Assembly (NCBI RefSeq): GCF_001457025.1
Contig: NZ_KQ758599.1
Coordinates: 930,001 to 994,000 of the forward strand
Reading direction: 5' to 3'
Length of the DNA stretch: 64,000 bases
Source: Pseudarthrobacter enclensis
GTDB lineage: Bacteria; Actinomycetota; Actinomycetes; Actinomycetales; Micrococcaceae
The notes under the pieces were generated by a model that saw only the letters and a list, made by a program, of their open reading frames with translations, searched no databases and was not told the origin of the DNA. Position 1 is the stretch's first letter; each line of letters opens with the position of its first letter. Positions 1 through 8,738 of this stretch are shown here, piece by piece. A program made the translations under genes and the position numbers.

Positions 1-241
1 CGGAGAACTGCGCCTTGGCCGCAGGTGTCAACGCGGACGCCGGGTGTGTTGCGAACATCAGGTCCCGCTGGTGGCGCCAGTATGAATGCGCTTCCGCAGG
101 GCTGTCCGCAGCTATCCTGCGCACGGTGTCGTAGAGGGCGAACGTCCGCAGCCTCCAGTCGGCGATGTCCAGCGCGGACATTCCCACCACATTGTCCTGG
201 TCCGTGTTGCCCTGGTTGGTCTCCTGCTGTCCGTGCGCCAT
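1..241 (-). CDS. DUF1684 family protein, 5' part only
   Basis: The gene reads leftwards off the window edge, so only about the first 80 codons are present, from ATG at 241. The visible part contains ALDIADWRLRTFALYD and then YWRHQRDLMFATHPASAL, the tryptophan/arginine pattern followed by 'hPaSpL' that opens DUF1684 proteins. Such proteins are typically 200-280 residues and have no established biochemical role. There is no signal peptide. A -10-like TAGGCT lies six bases upstream of the ATG and there is no Shine-Dalgarno sequence, so a leaderless message is likely. It is divergent from the lipoprotein gene at 394, with both promoters in the 152-bp gap. The family call rests on the N-terminal motif only. 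Confidence 0.72.
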   Translation of the reverse strand, partial: MAHGQQETNQGNTDQDNVVGMSALDIADWRLRTFALYDTVRRIAADSPAEAHSYWRHQRDLMFATHPASALTPAAKAQFS

Positions 242-247
242 AGCTTC

Positions 248-253
248 AGCCTA
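248..253 (-). promoter_or_regulatory. -10 box, leaderless DUF1684 gene
   Basis: TAGGCT on the minus strand is separated by six bases from the ATG at 241, placing transcription start at or next to the start codon. No Shine-Dalgarno sequence is present. Confidence 0.55.
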
Positions 254-381
254 GCCGCACCCGTCGGCCGTCACGGCGGAACGTCCGACGGCGGCACGGC
301 GGCTTTCGCGGGCAGGGCAACTGGGTGCGGGCCACCCCGGAAACGCCCCGCCGGCTGACCGGCCGGTGCGGGCCACGGCGC

Positions 382-387
382 TACGCT
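382..387 (+). promoter_or_regulatory. -10 box, leaderless lipoprotein gene
   Basis: TACGCT, then six bases, then ATG at 394. There is no ribosome binding site between them, so a leaderless transcript is predicted. Confidence 0.5.
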
Positions 388-393
388 TGCTGC

Positions 394-1206
394 ATGGACA
401 GGCAGGCAGGCGTGGGGAAGGGCAGTGCACGTGGCCGGATTGCGGCCCCGCTGGCGGTGGCCGCCGTGCTCCTTGCCGGCTGCAGCAGCCCGCAGTCCGG
501 CGGAGCCGGATGGACGGCCCAGGCCGGACCGTCAACCTCCCCGCCCGCCGGTGGCACGGACGGGGCGGTTCCCTCCAACGGGGCGCCCGCGTCCGGTTCG
601 CCGCCGGCCGTGGCGTCGACGGCAGCCACGGCCGCCACCTGGAAGACGTTCTCGGACCCGGCCAGGACCGTGAGCTTCGACCTTCCCCAGGACTGGGTGG
701 CCCAGTCCGTCCAGCCCGACGCCGGAACCCTCCCGGGCGCACTGAAAATTGACGTCAAGAAGCCCGACGGCACCTTCATGGCCGCGCTGCGGACCGGACT
801 TCCGCCGTCGTCCGCCGACTGCCCGGACGGCTCCCGGCGGCCCTACACCGTGATCAGCAGCGTTCCCGCGGACATGGCTGCGGGACAGGTGGCGGGCACC
901 ATCCCGCCCCGCGTCGTGTTCCGGGTGATCCAGGGCTACCGGTTCTTCGGCTCCTACGGACTCACGAATGTGGTGGGCGGAGCGGACAACCAGGCCTGCG
1001 TCCTCCGCAACATCCTTCGGGGACCCGAGGGCAAGGGCGACGTGTCGTTCGGGGACGTGGTGGACCTGAGGGCCTTCGCCCCGGACGAGAAAGTCGCTCC
1101 GGCCAAAGCCTTTGACACCCTGGGGGACGCAGCGGCGTATGCCGGCGACGGGGCGGACTTTGCCAATGTCCAGCGGATGCTAATGTCACTGGAGATCAAA
1201 AACTAG
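394..1206 (+). CDS. putative secreted lipoprotein, function unknown
   Basis: A 270-residue protein. The start at 394 (MDRQAGVGKG) is chosen because it puts a basic n-region before a hydrophobic stretch ending in the lipobox LLAGC, with lipidation at about residue 28. An upstream in-frame start at 325 would bury the signal and overlap the predicted -10. After the lipobox comes a Ser/Pro/Gly/Thr-rich linker to about residue 85. A globular region follows, starting TFSDPARTVSFDLPQDW, which resembles the start of small extracellular beta-rich domains of actinobacterial lipoproteins. I cannot name a family. It is probably anchored on the outer face of the membrane. It stands alone, followed by the unrelated transglutaminase-like gene. 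Confidence 0.75.
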   Translation: MDRQAGVGKGSARGRIAAPLAVAAVLLAGCSSPQSGGAGWTAQAGPSTSPPAGGTDGAVPSNGAPASGSPPAVASTAATAATWKTFSDPARTVSFDLPQDWVAQSVQPDAGTLPGALKIDVKKPDGTFMAALRTGLPPSSADCPDGSRRPYTVISSVPADMAAGQVAGTIPPRVVFRVIQGYRFFGSYGLTNVVGGADNQACVLRNILRGPEGKGDVSFGDVVDLRAFAPDEKVAPAKAFDTLGDAAAYAGDGADFANVQRMLMSLEIKN

Positions 1207-1276
1207 TCCCGCTGCCCGCCCCCACAGGGTGCTGGGGCGCGGCACTGCTTTCCGACGCCGACACCCCCGGAGATTC

Positions 1277-2083
1277 ATGGAACGCTCTGTTTCCGCACGC
1301 CTGGCCTTCCGCACAGTGGCCAACACCAAGGTGGCCATGGCCATCGCAGCGTCGAGGAATGCGGGGTACGACTCGTTCGAGGAATCGCTCTCGGTGGTGG
1401 CGGGGGGAGAACAGGTTCCGCTGACGGAGGTCGCCGACCACCACGGCGGACGGTTCCACTACATGGAGTTCGCCGAACCGTCGGAGGTCACCGTGGAGTA
1501 CTCGGCCACCGTCACCGGGCGGGCCGTGCCGGATGAGGTGTCGCTGGCAGACCTGATCCGCTACGTGCGTCCCAGCCGCTACGCGGAGTCGGACCGGCTG
1601 CTGCCCACGGCCTACGCCGAATTCGCCGGCCTCTCCGGCGCGGAGCTGCTGCGCGCCGTGCGCGAATGGGTCAACGGGGAACTCCGCTACATCAGCGGCT
1701 CCTCCCGCGGGACCGACGGCGCGGTGGAAACGTTGCTCAGCCGCCGTGGTGTCTGCCGCGACTTCGCCCACCTGGCCATCGCCCTGCTCCGGTCCAAGGA
1801 CATCCCGGCACGGCTGGCGGCCGTGTACGCTCCCGGTTTGAGCCCCATGGATTTCCATGCGGTGGCCGAAGCCTACGTGGACGGGGCTTGGCACGTCATC
1901 GACCCCACGGGGCTCGCCCCGCGGGAATCGATGCTGCGCATTACGGCGGGCCGCGACTCGTCGGACACCGCGTTCCTGTCCACCGTGGGCGGCAGCCTGG
2001 TGCTGAACCAGCTCCGCGTCACAGCCACGGTCAATGGAGACCTTCCAGCCGAGGACCCCGCCGCCCTGGTGGCCCTGGGCTGA
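1277..2083 (+). CDS. transglutaminase-like cysteine protease/transferase domain protein
   Basis: A 268-residue protein with a transglutaminase-core domain. The triad is visible: Cys160 in RRGVCRDFAH, His194 in MDFHAVAEAY and Asp209 in WHVIDPTG, in the order and spacing of the superfamily. The N-terminal 100 residues form the beta-rich region usual for bacterial transglutaminase-like proteins of this size. There is no signal peptide, so it is predicted to be cytoplasmic. The start at 1277 is preferred over the in-frame 1229 because a purine-rich GGAGA lies just upstream and because the extra N-terminus is arginine-rich and unlike the family. Substrate is unknown; such proteins act as proteases, amidases or crosslinkers. 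It converges on the MarR gene at 2095. Confidence 0.82.
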   Translation: MERSVSARLAFRTVANTKVAMAIAASRNAGYDSFEESLSVVAGGEQVPLTEVADHHGGRFHYMEFAEPSEVTVEYSATVTGRAVPDEVSLADLIRYVRPSRYAESDRLLPTAYAEFAGLSGAELLRAVREWVNGELRYISGSSRGTDGAVETLLSRRGVCRDFAHLAIALLRSKDIPARLAAVYAPGLSPMDFHAVAEAYVDGAWHVIDPTGLAPRESMLRITAGRDSSDTAFLSTVGGSLVLNQLRVTATVNGDLPAEDPAALVALG

Positions 2084-2094
2084 CCGGCCGGCCG

Positions 2095-2565
2095 CTACCG
2101 CGGCAGCGGTCCCAGCGAGTTCCGGAGCTTGTCCGTCAACCGGCGCAGCTCCTTCTGCTCGGCGGGAGTCAACGCGGGCCCTACCAGTGCGGAGATGTCG
2201 CGGACGTGTTCGCGGCCAATCTCCTTTTGCAGCTCGCGGCCCTGGTCCGTGAGCTGCAGCAGTACCCCGCGGCCGTCCTCAGGTGCCGGCATCCGGCAGA
2301 CCAGGCCGCGCTTCTCCAGCCTTTCCACCAGCCGGCTCAGGCTGGACTGGCTGAGGAGGACGTTGTCGTTGAGCTCATTCAGCCGCAGCCAGCCTGACGG
2401 GCACCGGGACAGGGTGAAGAGGACGTCGTACTCGTTGAGGGCCAGCTTCTTGAACGCCGGGCCGGCCTGAAGCTTTCGCATGACGGCCACCTGCGCCCTG
2501 AACAGCGACTCCCAGGCCTCCGCCGCCAGGCGGACCGGCGAATCGGATTTTCCGGCGGCCATCAT
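2095..2565 (-). CDS. MarR family transcriptional regulator
   Basis: A 156-residue winged-helix regulator. Recognisable MarR elements are NEYDVLFTLSRCPSGWLRLNEL, LLSQSSLSRLVERLEKRGLV (recognition helix) and the wing PEDGRGVLLQLTDQGRELQ. Its ATG overlaps the stop codon of the upstream LLM oxidoreductase (ATGA), so the two are translationally coupled and co-transcribed. MarR proteins usually bind short palindromes and release DNA on binding small aromatic or redox ligands. A perfect palindrome upstream of the operon at 3722-3739 is the obvious autoregulatory site. A second ATG directly follows the first, so the start is uncertain by one codon. Confidence 0.9.
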   Translation of the reverse strand: MMAAGKSDSPVRLAAEAWESLFRAQVAVMRKLQAGPAFKKLALNEYDVLFTLSRCPSGWLRLNELNDNVLLSQSSLSRLVERLEKRGLVCRMPAPEDGRGVLLQLTDQGRELQKEIGREHVRDISALVGPALTPAEQKELRRLTDKLRNSLGPLPR

Positions 2566-3668
2566 GCCTCCGCCGTGGTCTTTTCGGCCTCCGATGCCAG
2601 CCGGGAAGCGACCCGCGAAGCGTGGGTGGGCGGTTCCGGCACCTGGGCCGGCTTGCGGTCCGCGTATTCCTTGCGCAGCACCGGGAGCACTTCCTCGCCG
2701 AAGAGGTCGAGCTGTTCCAGGACCGTCTTGAGCGGAAGGCCGGCATGGTCGATCAGGAACAGTTGGCGCTGGTAGTCGCCGAAGTACTCGCGGAAGGTAA
2801 GCGTCTTCTCGATGACTTCCTGCGGGCTGCCAACGGTCAGCGGGGTCTGGGACGTGAAGTCCTCCAGCGAGGGGCCGTGGCCGTAGACCGGGGCGTTGTC
2901 GAAGTAGGGGCGGAATTCGCGCACCGCGTCCTGGGAGTTCTTCCTCATGAAGAACTGTCCGCCGAGGCCGACGATCGCCTGGTCTGCCGTGCCGTGGCCG
3001 TAGTGCTCGTACCGCTCGCGGTAGAGCCCGATCAGCTGCTGGTAGTGCTCCTTGGGCCAGAAGATGTTGTTGGCAAAGAACCCGTCCCCGAAGTAGGCCG
3101 CCACTTCGGCGATCTGCGGGGTGCGGATGGACCCGTGCCACACGAACGGGGCGACGCCGTCCAGCGGGCGGGGGGTGGAGGTGAAGTTCTGCAGCGGGGT
3201 GCGGAACTTGCCGGACCAGTTCACGGTGTCCTCGTCCCACAGCTTCCGCAGCAGGCTGTAGTTTTCGATGGCCAGTTCCACGCCGTCCTGGATGTTCTTC
3301 CCGAACCACGGGTAGACCGGAGCGGTGTTGCCGCGGCCCAGGACCAGGTCAACGCGTCCGTCCGAGAGGTGCTGCAGCATGGCGAAGTCCTCCGCGATCT
3401 TCACGGGATCGTTCGTGGTGATCAGCGTGGTGGCGGTGGAGAGGATGATCCGCTCCGTCTGCGCGGCAATGTACGCCAGCGTCGTGGTGGGGGAAGAGGA
3501 GAAGAAGGGCCGGTTGTGGTGCTCGCCGAGGGCGTAGACGTCCATGCCGATCTCTTCGACCTTCTTCGCGATGGCCACCGAAGCCTTGATCCGCTCGTGC
3601 TCGGTGGGGGTGCGGCCCGTGGTGGGGTCCGTGGTGATGTCGCTGACGCTGAAAACACCGATCTGCAT
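2562..3668 (-). CDS. LLM class (luciferase-like) flavin-dependent oxidoreductase
   Basis: A 368-residue member of the bacterial luciferase-like F420/FMN monooxygenase family. Features include MQIGVFSVSDI at the N-terminus, YALGEHHNRPFFSSSP, the NDPVKIAEDFAMLQHLSDGRV block and VLGRGN, all typical of FMN-dependent LLM proteins. The family oxidises small organic molecules using reduced flavin supplied by a separate reductase; the substrate here is unknown. An AAAGG ribosome binding site lies six bases before the ATG. It is the first gene of a two-gene operon with a MarR regulator, which suggests induction by the substrate or a related xenobiotic. Confidence 0.9.
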   Translation of the reverse strand: MQIGVFSVSDITTDPTTGRTPTEHERIKASVAIAKKVEEIGMDVYALGEHHNRPFFSSSPTTTLAYIAAQTERIILSTATTLITTNDPVKIAEDFAMLQHLSDGRVDLVLGRGNTAPVYPWFGKNIQDGVELAIENYSLLRKLWDEDTVNWSGKFRTPLQNFTSTPRPLDGVAPFVWHGSIRTPQIAEVAAYFGDGFFANNIFWPKEHYQQLIGLYRERYEHYGHGTADQAIVGLGGQFFMRKNSQDAVREFRPYFDNAPVYGHGPSLEDFTSQTPLTVGSPQEVIEKTLTFREYFGDYQRQLFLIDHAGLPLKTVLEQLDLFGEEVLPVLRKEYADRKPAQVPEPPTHASRVASRLASEAEKTTAEA

Positions 3669-3721
3669 GATGTGCCTTTCCGTTCCTGGGCTTCGTGGCT
3701 TGCATCCACTCTACTCCAAAT

Positions 3722-3739
3722 TAGATGCATTTGCATCTA
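3722..3739. promoter_or_regulatory. palindromic operator, probable MarR site
   Basis: TAGATGCA-TT-TGCATCTA is a perfect inverted repeat with 8-bp arms and a 2-bp spacer, 53 bp upstream of the LLM-marR operon. On the minus strand GACACA lies 17 bases before TAATTT, which would place the palindrome between the -35 and -10 elements. Size and position fit autorepression by the MarR protein at 2095-2565. The palindrome is seen directly; the binding protein is inferred. Confidence 0.72.
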
Positions 3740-3785
3740 TTGTGTCCGGTGTAACGCCTGGGCCTGCGGAATATTCCCGCCTTAA

Positions 3786-3824
3786 ACCCGCAGGGCCCGC
3801 ACCGTTCAATGGTGCGGGCCCTGC
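3786..3824 (-). terminator. intrinsic terminator after the RND gene
   Basis: A perfect 14-bp inverted repeat (arms 3790-3803 and 3811-3824, loop of 7) is followed on the minus strand by GGGTTTAA. It lies 20 bp beyond the stop codon of the efflux gene and upstream of the LLM promoter. Confidence 0.75.
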
Positions 3825-3843
3825 GGTCCGGAAACAGCTGCTG

Positions 3844-6800
3844 CTACTCGGGAGCCCCGGGGGCGGCGCGGCGGCCGCTGACACGCGGCACTTCACCGGT
3901 GGTCCAGTCGCGGAACTCGGCGTCGACATCCGATGCCGGCCCAAACTCCGGCCGCTCGTGCAGCTGGCGGCGCAGGGCTTTCTTCTCCCGGCGGCCCTCC
4001 ACCAGCCGGTAGAGCACCGGAACCAGGATCAGGGTCAGCGCGGTGGAGGAAACCAGGCCGCCGATCACCACCACCGCCAGGGGTTGGGATATGAAGCCCC
4101 CGCCGCCGGTTAGGCCCATCGCCATCGGCGTTAGGGCAAACACGGTGGCCAGCGCCGTCATCAGGATGGGCCGCAGGCGCTGCCGTGCTCCGTGACGGAT
4201 GGCTTCCTCGACGTTCATCCCGGGCAGGGTTGTCCCGGCGGGGCCGGTCCGTGGCTTCCGGTACTGGTTGATCAGGTCGATGAGCACAATGGCATTGGTG
4301 ACCACAATGCCCACCAGCATCAGCATGCCGATCAGGGACGGCAGGCCGAGGGGGACGCCCGTGACCAACAGCAGCGCCACGGCGCCGGTGGCTGCGAAGG
4401 GCACCGAGACCAGCAGGATCAGCGGCTGCACCAGGGATTTGAAGGTGGCCACCATGATGACGTAGACGATGGCGATGGCCGCCAGCAGGGCCAGGCCCAG
4501 CTGCCGGAACGACTCTGCCTGCTGGGTGGTGGCACCGCCGATTTCGGCAGTGACACCGGGCGGCAGCTGCACGTCCGCCAGCCGGCCCTGGACTTCGGTG
4601 CTGAGGGCCCCCAGGTTTGATCCGGACGGCGTCACCGACACCTTCGCCGTGCGCTGGCCGTTGCTGGCCGTAATCGAAACCGGTACCTCCACCTGTTCCA
4701 CGGACGCGATGCTGCCCAGTGTCACCGGCCGCCCTGCAGCAGGCAGCGGGATGTTGCGGACAGCTTCGATGCTGGTGAACCTGGTTCCCTGGCCGATCCG
4801 GACCGGGTAGTCGTTGGTGTCGATCCGCACCGTGCCGGCGGGCACGGGGCTGATGGTCGCAGCGAGGACTCCGGCCACCTGTTCTTCGTTGAGGCCGGCG
4901 GCCACGGCCTTGGCGCGGTCCACCTTGACCTGGACCACGGGCTGGCTGGCAGCGAGGTTGGTCTCCACCTCGCTGGCTCCGGGGACATCCGCCATTGCAG
5001 CGACCATCGCATCACTGGCCTTCTGCAGGTCGGCGGTGTTGGCGGCTTTCAGGGTGATGTCCACCGAGGAGGAGGTGCCGAAGCCGCCCTGCTGGGTACC
5101 CACGGAGATCTTGCCGGAATCCGGGACCTTGGCCAGTTCCGTCCGGACGGTGTTCTGGAGCTCTGCCTGGTCGGCCTTCTCGTCGGTGACCACTGTAAAG
5201 GTCGAGTTCGACGAACCGGACGACACCAGGGCGGCAAACCCGGCCTGGGCATTGCCGGAGGTGACCTGGACGTCCTTGATGCCATCGATGCCGCGCAGCA
5301 CGCCCTCGAGGCGGACGGCAGCGGCACTGGTGCCCGCCAGGCTGGTCCCGGCCGGCAGCACCTGGCGCACGGTCAGGCTGTTCTGTCCGGAGTTGCCCAG
5401 CAGGTTGGTGGCCAGCAGGGGTGTCATGGCGGCGGTGGCGCCCAGGATCAGCACCGCGGCCACCAGCGTGATCACGGGGTGCCTCTGCGTCTTGGTGAGG
5501 ACGGGCAGGTAGCCGCGCTGGAGCAGGCTGCGCTCCTCCTTTTCCTGGGCCTCCGCCCGGGTAGAGGCTGCCGTGGACGGTTTCGCCGGTGATGCCGCCG
5601 GCGCCGGGCCGGTCGCCGCAGCAGGGCTGCGGAGGAACCAGTAGGCCAGCACGGGAACGATGGTGAGCGACACCAGGAGCGAGGCAAGCAGGGCGATGGT
5701 CACCGTCAACGCGAAGGGCCGGAAGAGCTCGCCGGCCAGTTCGCCCACGAACGCGATGGGAAGGAACACGGCCACGGTGGTCAGCGTGGATGCGGTGATT
5801 GCTCCCGCAACCTCACGGATGGCAGTAAGGATGGCTGTGACCTTGTCCTCGCCGTAGGTGAGGTGGCGCTTGATGTTCTCGATCACCACGATCGAGTCGT
5901 CCACCACGCGGCCGATCGCGATGGTCAGCGCGCCCAGGGTGAGGATGTTCAACGAATAGCCGGTGGCGGACAGGCCGATGAAGGTGATCAGCAGGGAGAG
6001 CGGGATGGACACGGCCGTCACCAGGGTGGACCGGGCCGAGAGCAGGAACACCAGGATGACGGCGACGGCGAAGCCCAGCCCCAGCAGGCCCTCGGTGGTG
6101 AGGTCCTTGATGGATTTCTCAATGAACGGCGCCTGGTCGAACACCGGGGTGAACTTGGCGTTGGAGCCCAGTTCCGCCTCCAGGTCGGCCAGGCTGTCGC
6201 GGACGGCATGGGAAATCCCGACGGTGTCCCCTTCGGGCTTCTTGGTGATTGAGACGGCCAGGGTCTCCTCGCCGTTCGTGCGGGTGATTGACGTCCGCTC
6301 GTCGTCCTTGATGGACACGTCCGCCACCGAGCCGATGGTTGCGCCGTCCCTGGCTCCGGTGACCGGGAGGGCCTTGACGGCGTCGAGGGAATCCACGGGG
6401 CTGCCGATCTGGAGGGAAAGGGTCTTGCCCTGTTCCTCCAGCGTTCCGGCCGGGACCAGCGCCCCGTTATTGCTGAGGGTGTCGCGGAGCGAGCCGATGG
6501 TGGCACCGGCTGACGCCATCGCATCATTGCGGGGAAGGATCTCGATGTGCTGGGTGGCGCCGCCGGTGACGTCGGCGCCCCGTACGCCGTCGATCTTCTG
6601 CAAACGGGGAACGCTCAGCCGCTCCAGGTCCGCGTTCAGCTCGCTCAGCGGCTTGTCGGAAGAGACCGCCAGGAACACGATGGGAAAATCACTGATGCTG
6701 CCCGCGATGGCCTGTGGCTGGACATCGGCCGGCAAGGAACGCTTGGCATTCGAGATGGCCCGGTCAATCTGGTTGCGGGCGCGGTCCAGATTGGACCCGT

Positions 6801-7092
6801 AGGTGAACGCCAAGGTGATCTGGGATACGCCGTTGCGGGACGTGGAAGACGTGGATTCCAGTCCCTCGACGCCGTTGAGCGCCATTTCCAGCGGGCCGCT
6901 GACCTGTTTGTCCACCACCTCGGGCGAGGCTCCCGGCATGGAAGTCAGCACCGTGATCTGCGGGAACTCGATGGACGGGATGAGCTCCTGCTTCAGCGAC
7001 GTCATGGTGATGACACCGAAGACGGACGCGAAGATGGTGATCAGGGCGATCAGGGCCCGGTTCGCCAGGGACAGGTGGGCCAGCCGGAACAT
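3844..7092 (-). CDS. RND family efflux transporter permease (AcrB/HAE1/SwrC-like)
   Basis: A 1082-residue protein of standard RND length with the duplicated fold: one N-terminal membrane helix (residues ~10-30), a large extracytoplasmic porter loop (~35-330), six helices, a second loop (~560-850) and a final group of helices. The proton-relay pair Asp398-Asp399 is in IAIGRVVDDSIVVIENI in the fourth helix, matching Asp407-Asp408 of AcrB. A basic, Ala/Pro-rich cytoplasmic linker of about 50 residues separates the halves. No membrane-fusion or outer-membrane partner is adjacent, as for Bacillus SwrC/YerP-type pumps, so it may export amphiphiles or fatty acids on its own. The start is at 7092, eight bases after AGGAG. 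Confidence 0.9.
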   Translation of the reverse strand: MFRLAHLSLANRALIALITIFASVFGVITMTSLKQELIPSIEFPQITVLTSMPGASPEVVDKQVSGPLEMALNGVEGLESTSSTSRNGVSQITLAFTYGSNLDRARNQIDRAISNAKRSLPADVQPQAIAGSISDFPIVFLAVSSDKPLSELNADLERLSVPRLQKIDGVRGADVTGGATQHIEILPRNDAMASAGATIGSLRDTLSNNGALVPAGTLEEQGKTLSLQIGSPVDSLDAVKALPVTGARDGATIGSVADVSIKDDERTSITRTNGEETLAVSITKKPEGDTVGISHAVRDSLADLEAELGSNAKFTPVFDQAPFIEKSIKDLTTEGLLGLGFAVAVILVFLLSARSTLVTAVSIPLSLLITFIGLSATGYSLNILTLGALTIAIGRVVDDSIVVIENIKRHLTYGEDKVTAILTAIREVAGAITASTLTTVAVFLPIAFVGELAGELFRPFALTVTIALLASLLVSLTIVPVLAYWFLRSPAAATGPAPAASPAKPSTAASTRAEAQEKEERSLLQRGYLPVLTKTQRHPVITLVAAVLILGATAAMTPLLATNLLGNSGQNSLTVRQVLPAGTSLAGTSAAAVRLEGVLRGIDGIKDVQVTSGNAQAGFAALVSSGSSNSTFTVVTDEKADQAELQNTVRTELAKVPDSGKISVGTQQGGFGTSSSVDITLKAANTADLQKASDAMVAAMADVPGASEVETNLAASQPVVQVKVDRAKAVAAGLNEEQVAGVLAATISPVPAGTVRIDTNDYPVRIGQGTRFTSIEAVRNIPLPAAGRPVTLGSIASVEQVEVPVSITASNGQRTAKVSVTPSGSNLGALSTEVQGRLADVQLPPGVTAEIGGATTQQAESFRQLGLALLAAIAIVYVIMVATFKSLVQPLILLVSVPFAATGAVALLLVTGVPLGLPSLIGMLMLVGIVVTNAIVLIDLINQYRKPRTGPAGTTLPGMNVEEAIRHGARQRLRPILMTALATVFALTPMAMGLTGGGGFISQPLAVVVIGGLVSSTALTLILVPVLYRLVEGRREKKALRRQLHERPEFGPASDVDAEFRDWTTGEVPRVSGRRAAPGAPE

Positions 7093-7156
7093 TGCATTGA
7101 CTCCTCGGGGTTAAGTGCGGCTCGTGCCCGGGAGCCGCCGGCCGGCCCCGGAGGGG

Positions 7157-8659
7157 TCAGCGGCCCGCGGACACGCTCTCCAGCTGGAGGGACTTCGCCG
7201 TTGCGCGCTCGAGCTCCGCGGCCAGGTCCGGATTCTCATCCAGCTTGACCCCATAGCCGGGCATCATGTCCTTCAGCTTGGACTGCCAGCCCTTGAAGTT
7301 CTTCGGGAACGTCTTCTGCAGCAGCTCAATCATGATCGGTACAGCGGTGGAGGCACCGGGCGACGCGCCGAGCAGCGCGCCGATGGAGCCGTCGCGGCCG
7401 GCGATGACTTCCGTTCCGAACTGCAGGATGCCGCCCTTGTTCGGGTCCTTCTTGATGATCTGTACACGCTGGCCGGCGGTGATGAGTTCCCAATCACCGC
7501 CCTTGGCCTCCGGGTAGTACTCGCGGAGCGCTTCGACCTTCTGTTCGTGTTTCTTCACCACTTCCTTGACCAGGTAGGCGGTGAGGTCCATGTTGTCCTT
7601 TGCCACGGCCAGCATGGGGATGATGTTGCCCGGCCGGATGGACAGTGGCAGGTCCAGGTAGGAGCCGTTCTTCAGGAAGTTGGTGGAGAAGCCGGCGTAG
7701 GGTCCAAACAGAAGGGACCGCTTGCCGTTGACGAACCGGGTGTCCAGGTGGGGTACGGACATGGGCGGTGCGCCCACGGACGCCTGGCCGTAGACCTTGG
7801 CGCTGTGCTGCGCCGCGATCGTCTCGTCCGTGCAGCGGAAGAACTGCCCGGACACGGGGAAACCGCCGTAGCCCTTGCTTTCCGGGATGCCTGAAGCCTG
7901 GAGCAGGTGCAGGGCACCGCCGCCGGCGCCCACGAAGACGAACTTGGCGTGGATCCGGCCGTGTTCACCGGATTTGGGGTATTTCAGCGTGAGGTCCCAG
8001 CCGCCGTCGGACGCGCGGGAGATGCCGGTGACGTCGTGGCCGTAGTTGATTTCGACGCCGTTGTTCCCCAGGTAGGTGGTCAGCTCGCGGGTGAGTGCGC
8101 CGAAGTCGACATCGGTGCCCTCGGCGGCGCGGGTGGCGGCGATCTTCTGCTGCGGGTCGCGGCCCTTGACGATGAGCGGGGCCCACTTGGCGATCTGGCC
8201 GTGGTCCTCGGAGTACTCCATGCTCCGGAACAGCGTGTGGGGCTTGAGGGCTTCGTAGCGGGTCTTCAGGAACCGCGTGTGGTCGTCGCCGATGACGAAG
8301 CTCATGTGCGGGACGGTGTTGATGAAGCCCTTGGGCGAGCCGATGAGGCTGTTGTCCACCAGGTGGGACCAGAACTGGCGGGACAGCTGGAACTGCTCGT
8401 TGATGAGCAGTGCCTTGGCAGGGTTGACCGAGCCGTCTTTGGCTGCGGGGGAGTAGTTGAGCTCGCAGAGGGCTGCGTGGCCGGTTCCTGCGTTGTTCCA
8501 CGGGTCCGAGCTTTCAAGCCCGGGGTGGTCCAGGCGCTCGAACAGGGAGATGGTCCAGTTGGGCTCCAGCTGCTTGAGGAATGCCCCCAGCGTCGCGCTC
8601 ATGATGCCGCCGCCAATCAGGACGACGTCGGCATGTGGGGTCTTGGAAATGAAGGTCAC
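7157..8659 (-). CDS. mqo: malate:quinone oxidoreductase
   Basis: A 500-residue FAD enzyme that oxidises malate to oxaloacetate and passes electrons to the quinone pool, a membrane-peripheral TCA-cycle step. It shows the FAD-binding [14 protein letters not shown] at the N-terminus, then [32 protein letters not shown], which is specific to Mqo, and [17 protein letters not shown] near the C-terminus. Length matches the family. GTG at 8659 is taken as the start because GGAGA lies six bases upstream; a longer frame reaching 8716 adds a Cys-rich tail unlike the family. It is monocistronic, with its own promoter at 8695-8724. Confidence 0.95.
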   Translation of the reverse strand: MTFISKTPHADVVLIGGGIMSATLGAFLKQLEPNWTISLFERLDHPGLESSDPWNNAGTGHAALCELNYSPAAKDGSVNPAKALLINEQFQLSRQFWSHLVDNSLIGSPKGFINTVPHMSFVIGDDHTRFLKTRYEALKPHTLFRSMEYSEDHGQIAKWAPLIVKGRDPQQKIAATRAAEGTDVDFGALTRELTTYLGNNGVEINYGHDVTGISRASDGGWDLTLKYPKSGEHGRIHAKFVFVGAGGGALHLLQASGIPESKGYGGFPVSGQFFRCTDETIAAQHSAKVYGQASVGAPPMSVPHLDTRFVNGKRSLLFGPYAGFSTNFLKNGSYLDLPLSIRPGNIIPMLAVAKDNMDLTAYLVKEVVKKHEQKVEALREYYPEAKGGDWELITAGQRVQIIKKDPNKGGILQFGTEVIAGRDGSIGALLGASPGASTAVPIMIELLQKTFPKNFKGWQSKLKDMMPGYGVKLDENPDLAAELERATAKSLQLESVSAGR

Positions 8660-8694
8660 GATCAGTCTCCGATTGCAGCGGCTCTGGCTGTCAC

Positions 8695-8724
8695 AGAATA
8701 TCCCCGTCCAGCCCACATACTGAA
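8695..8724 (-). promoter_or_regulatory. promoter of mqo
   Basis: TTCAGT (8724-8719) is followed by 18 bases and then TATTCT (8700-8695) on the minus strand, about 36 bp upstream of the GTG start. The leader would be roughly 30 bases with a GGAGA ribosome binding site. Confidence 0.55.
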
Positions 8725-8738
8725 ATTGGGCCGCTCCG

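Noticed and set aside
2095..3309. A 404-codon open frame on the minus strand covering the MarR gene and most of the LLM oxidoreductase gene
   Set aside because: Its upstream two-thirds is a different frame of the LLM gene. Only the 3' part (from 2565) has MarR similarity, and the ATGA overlap explains the junction without a fusion.
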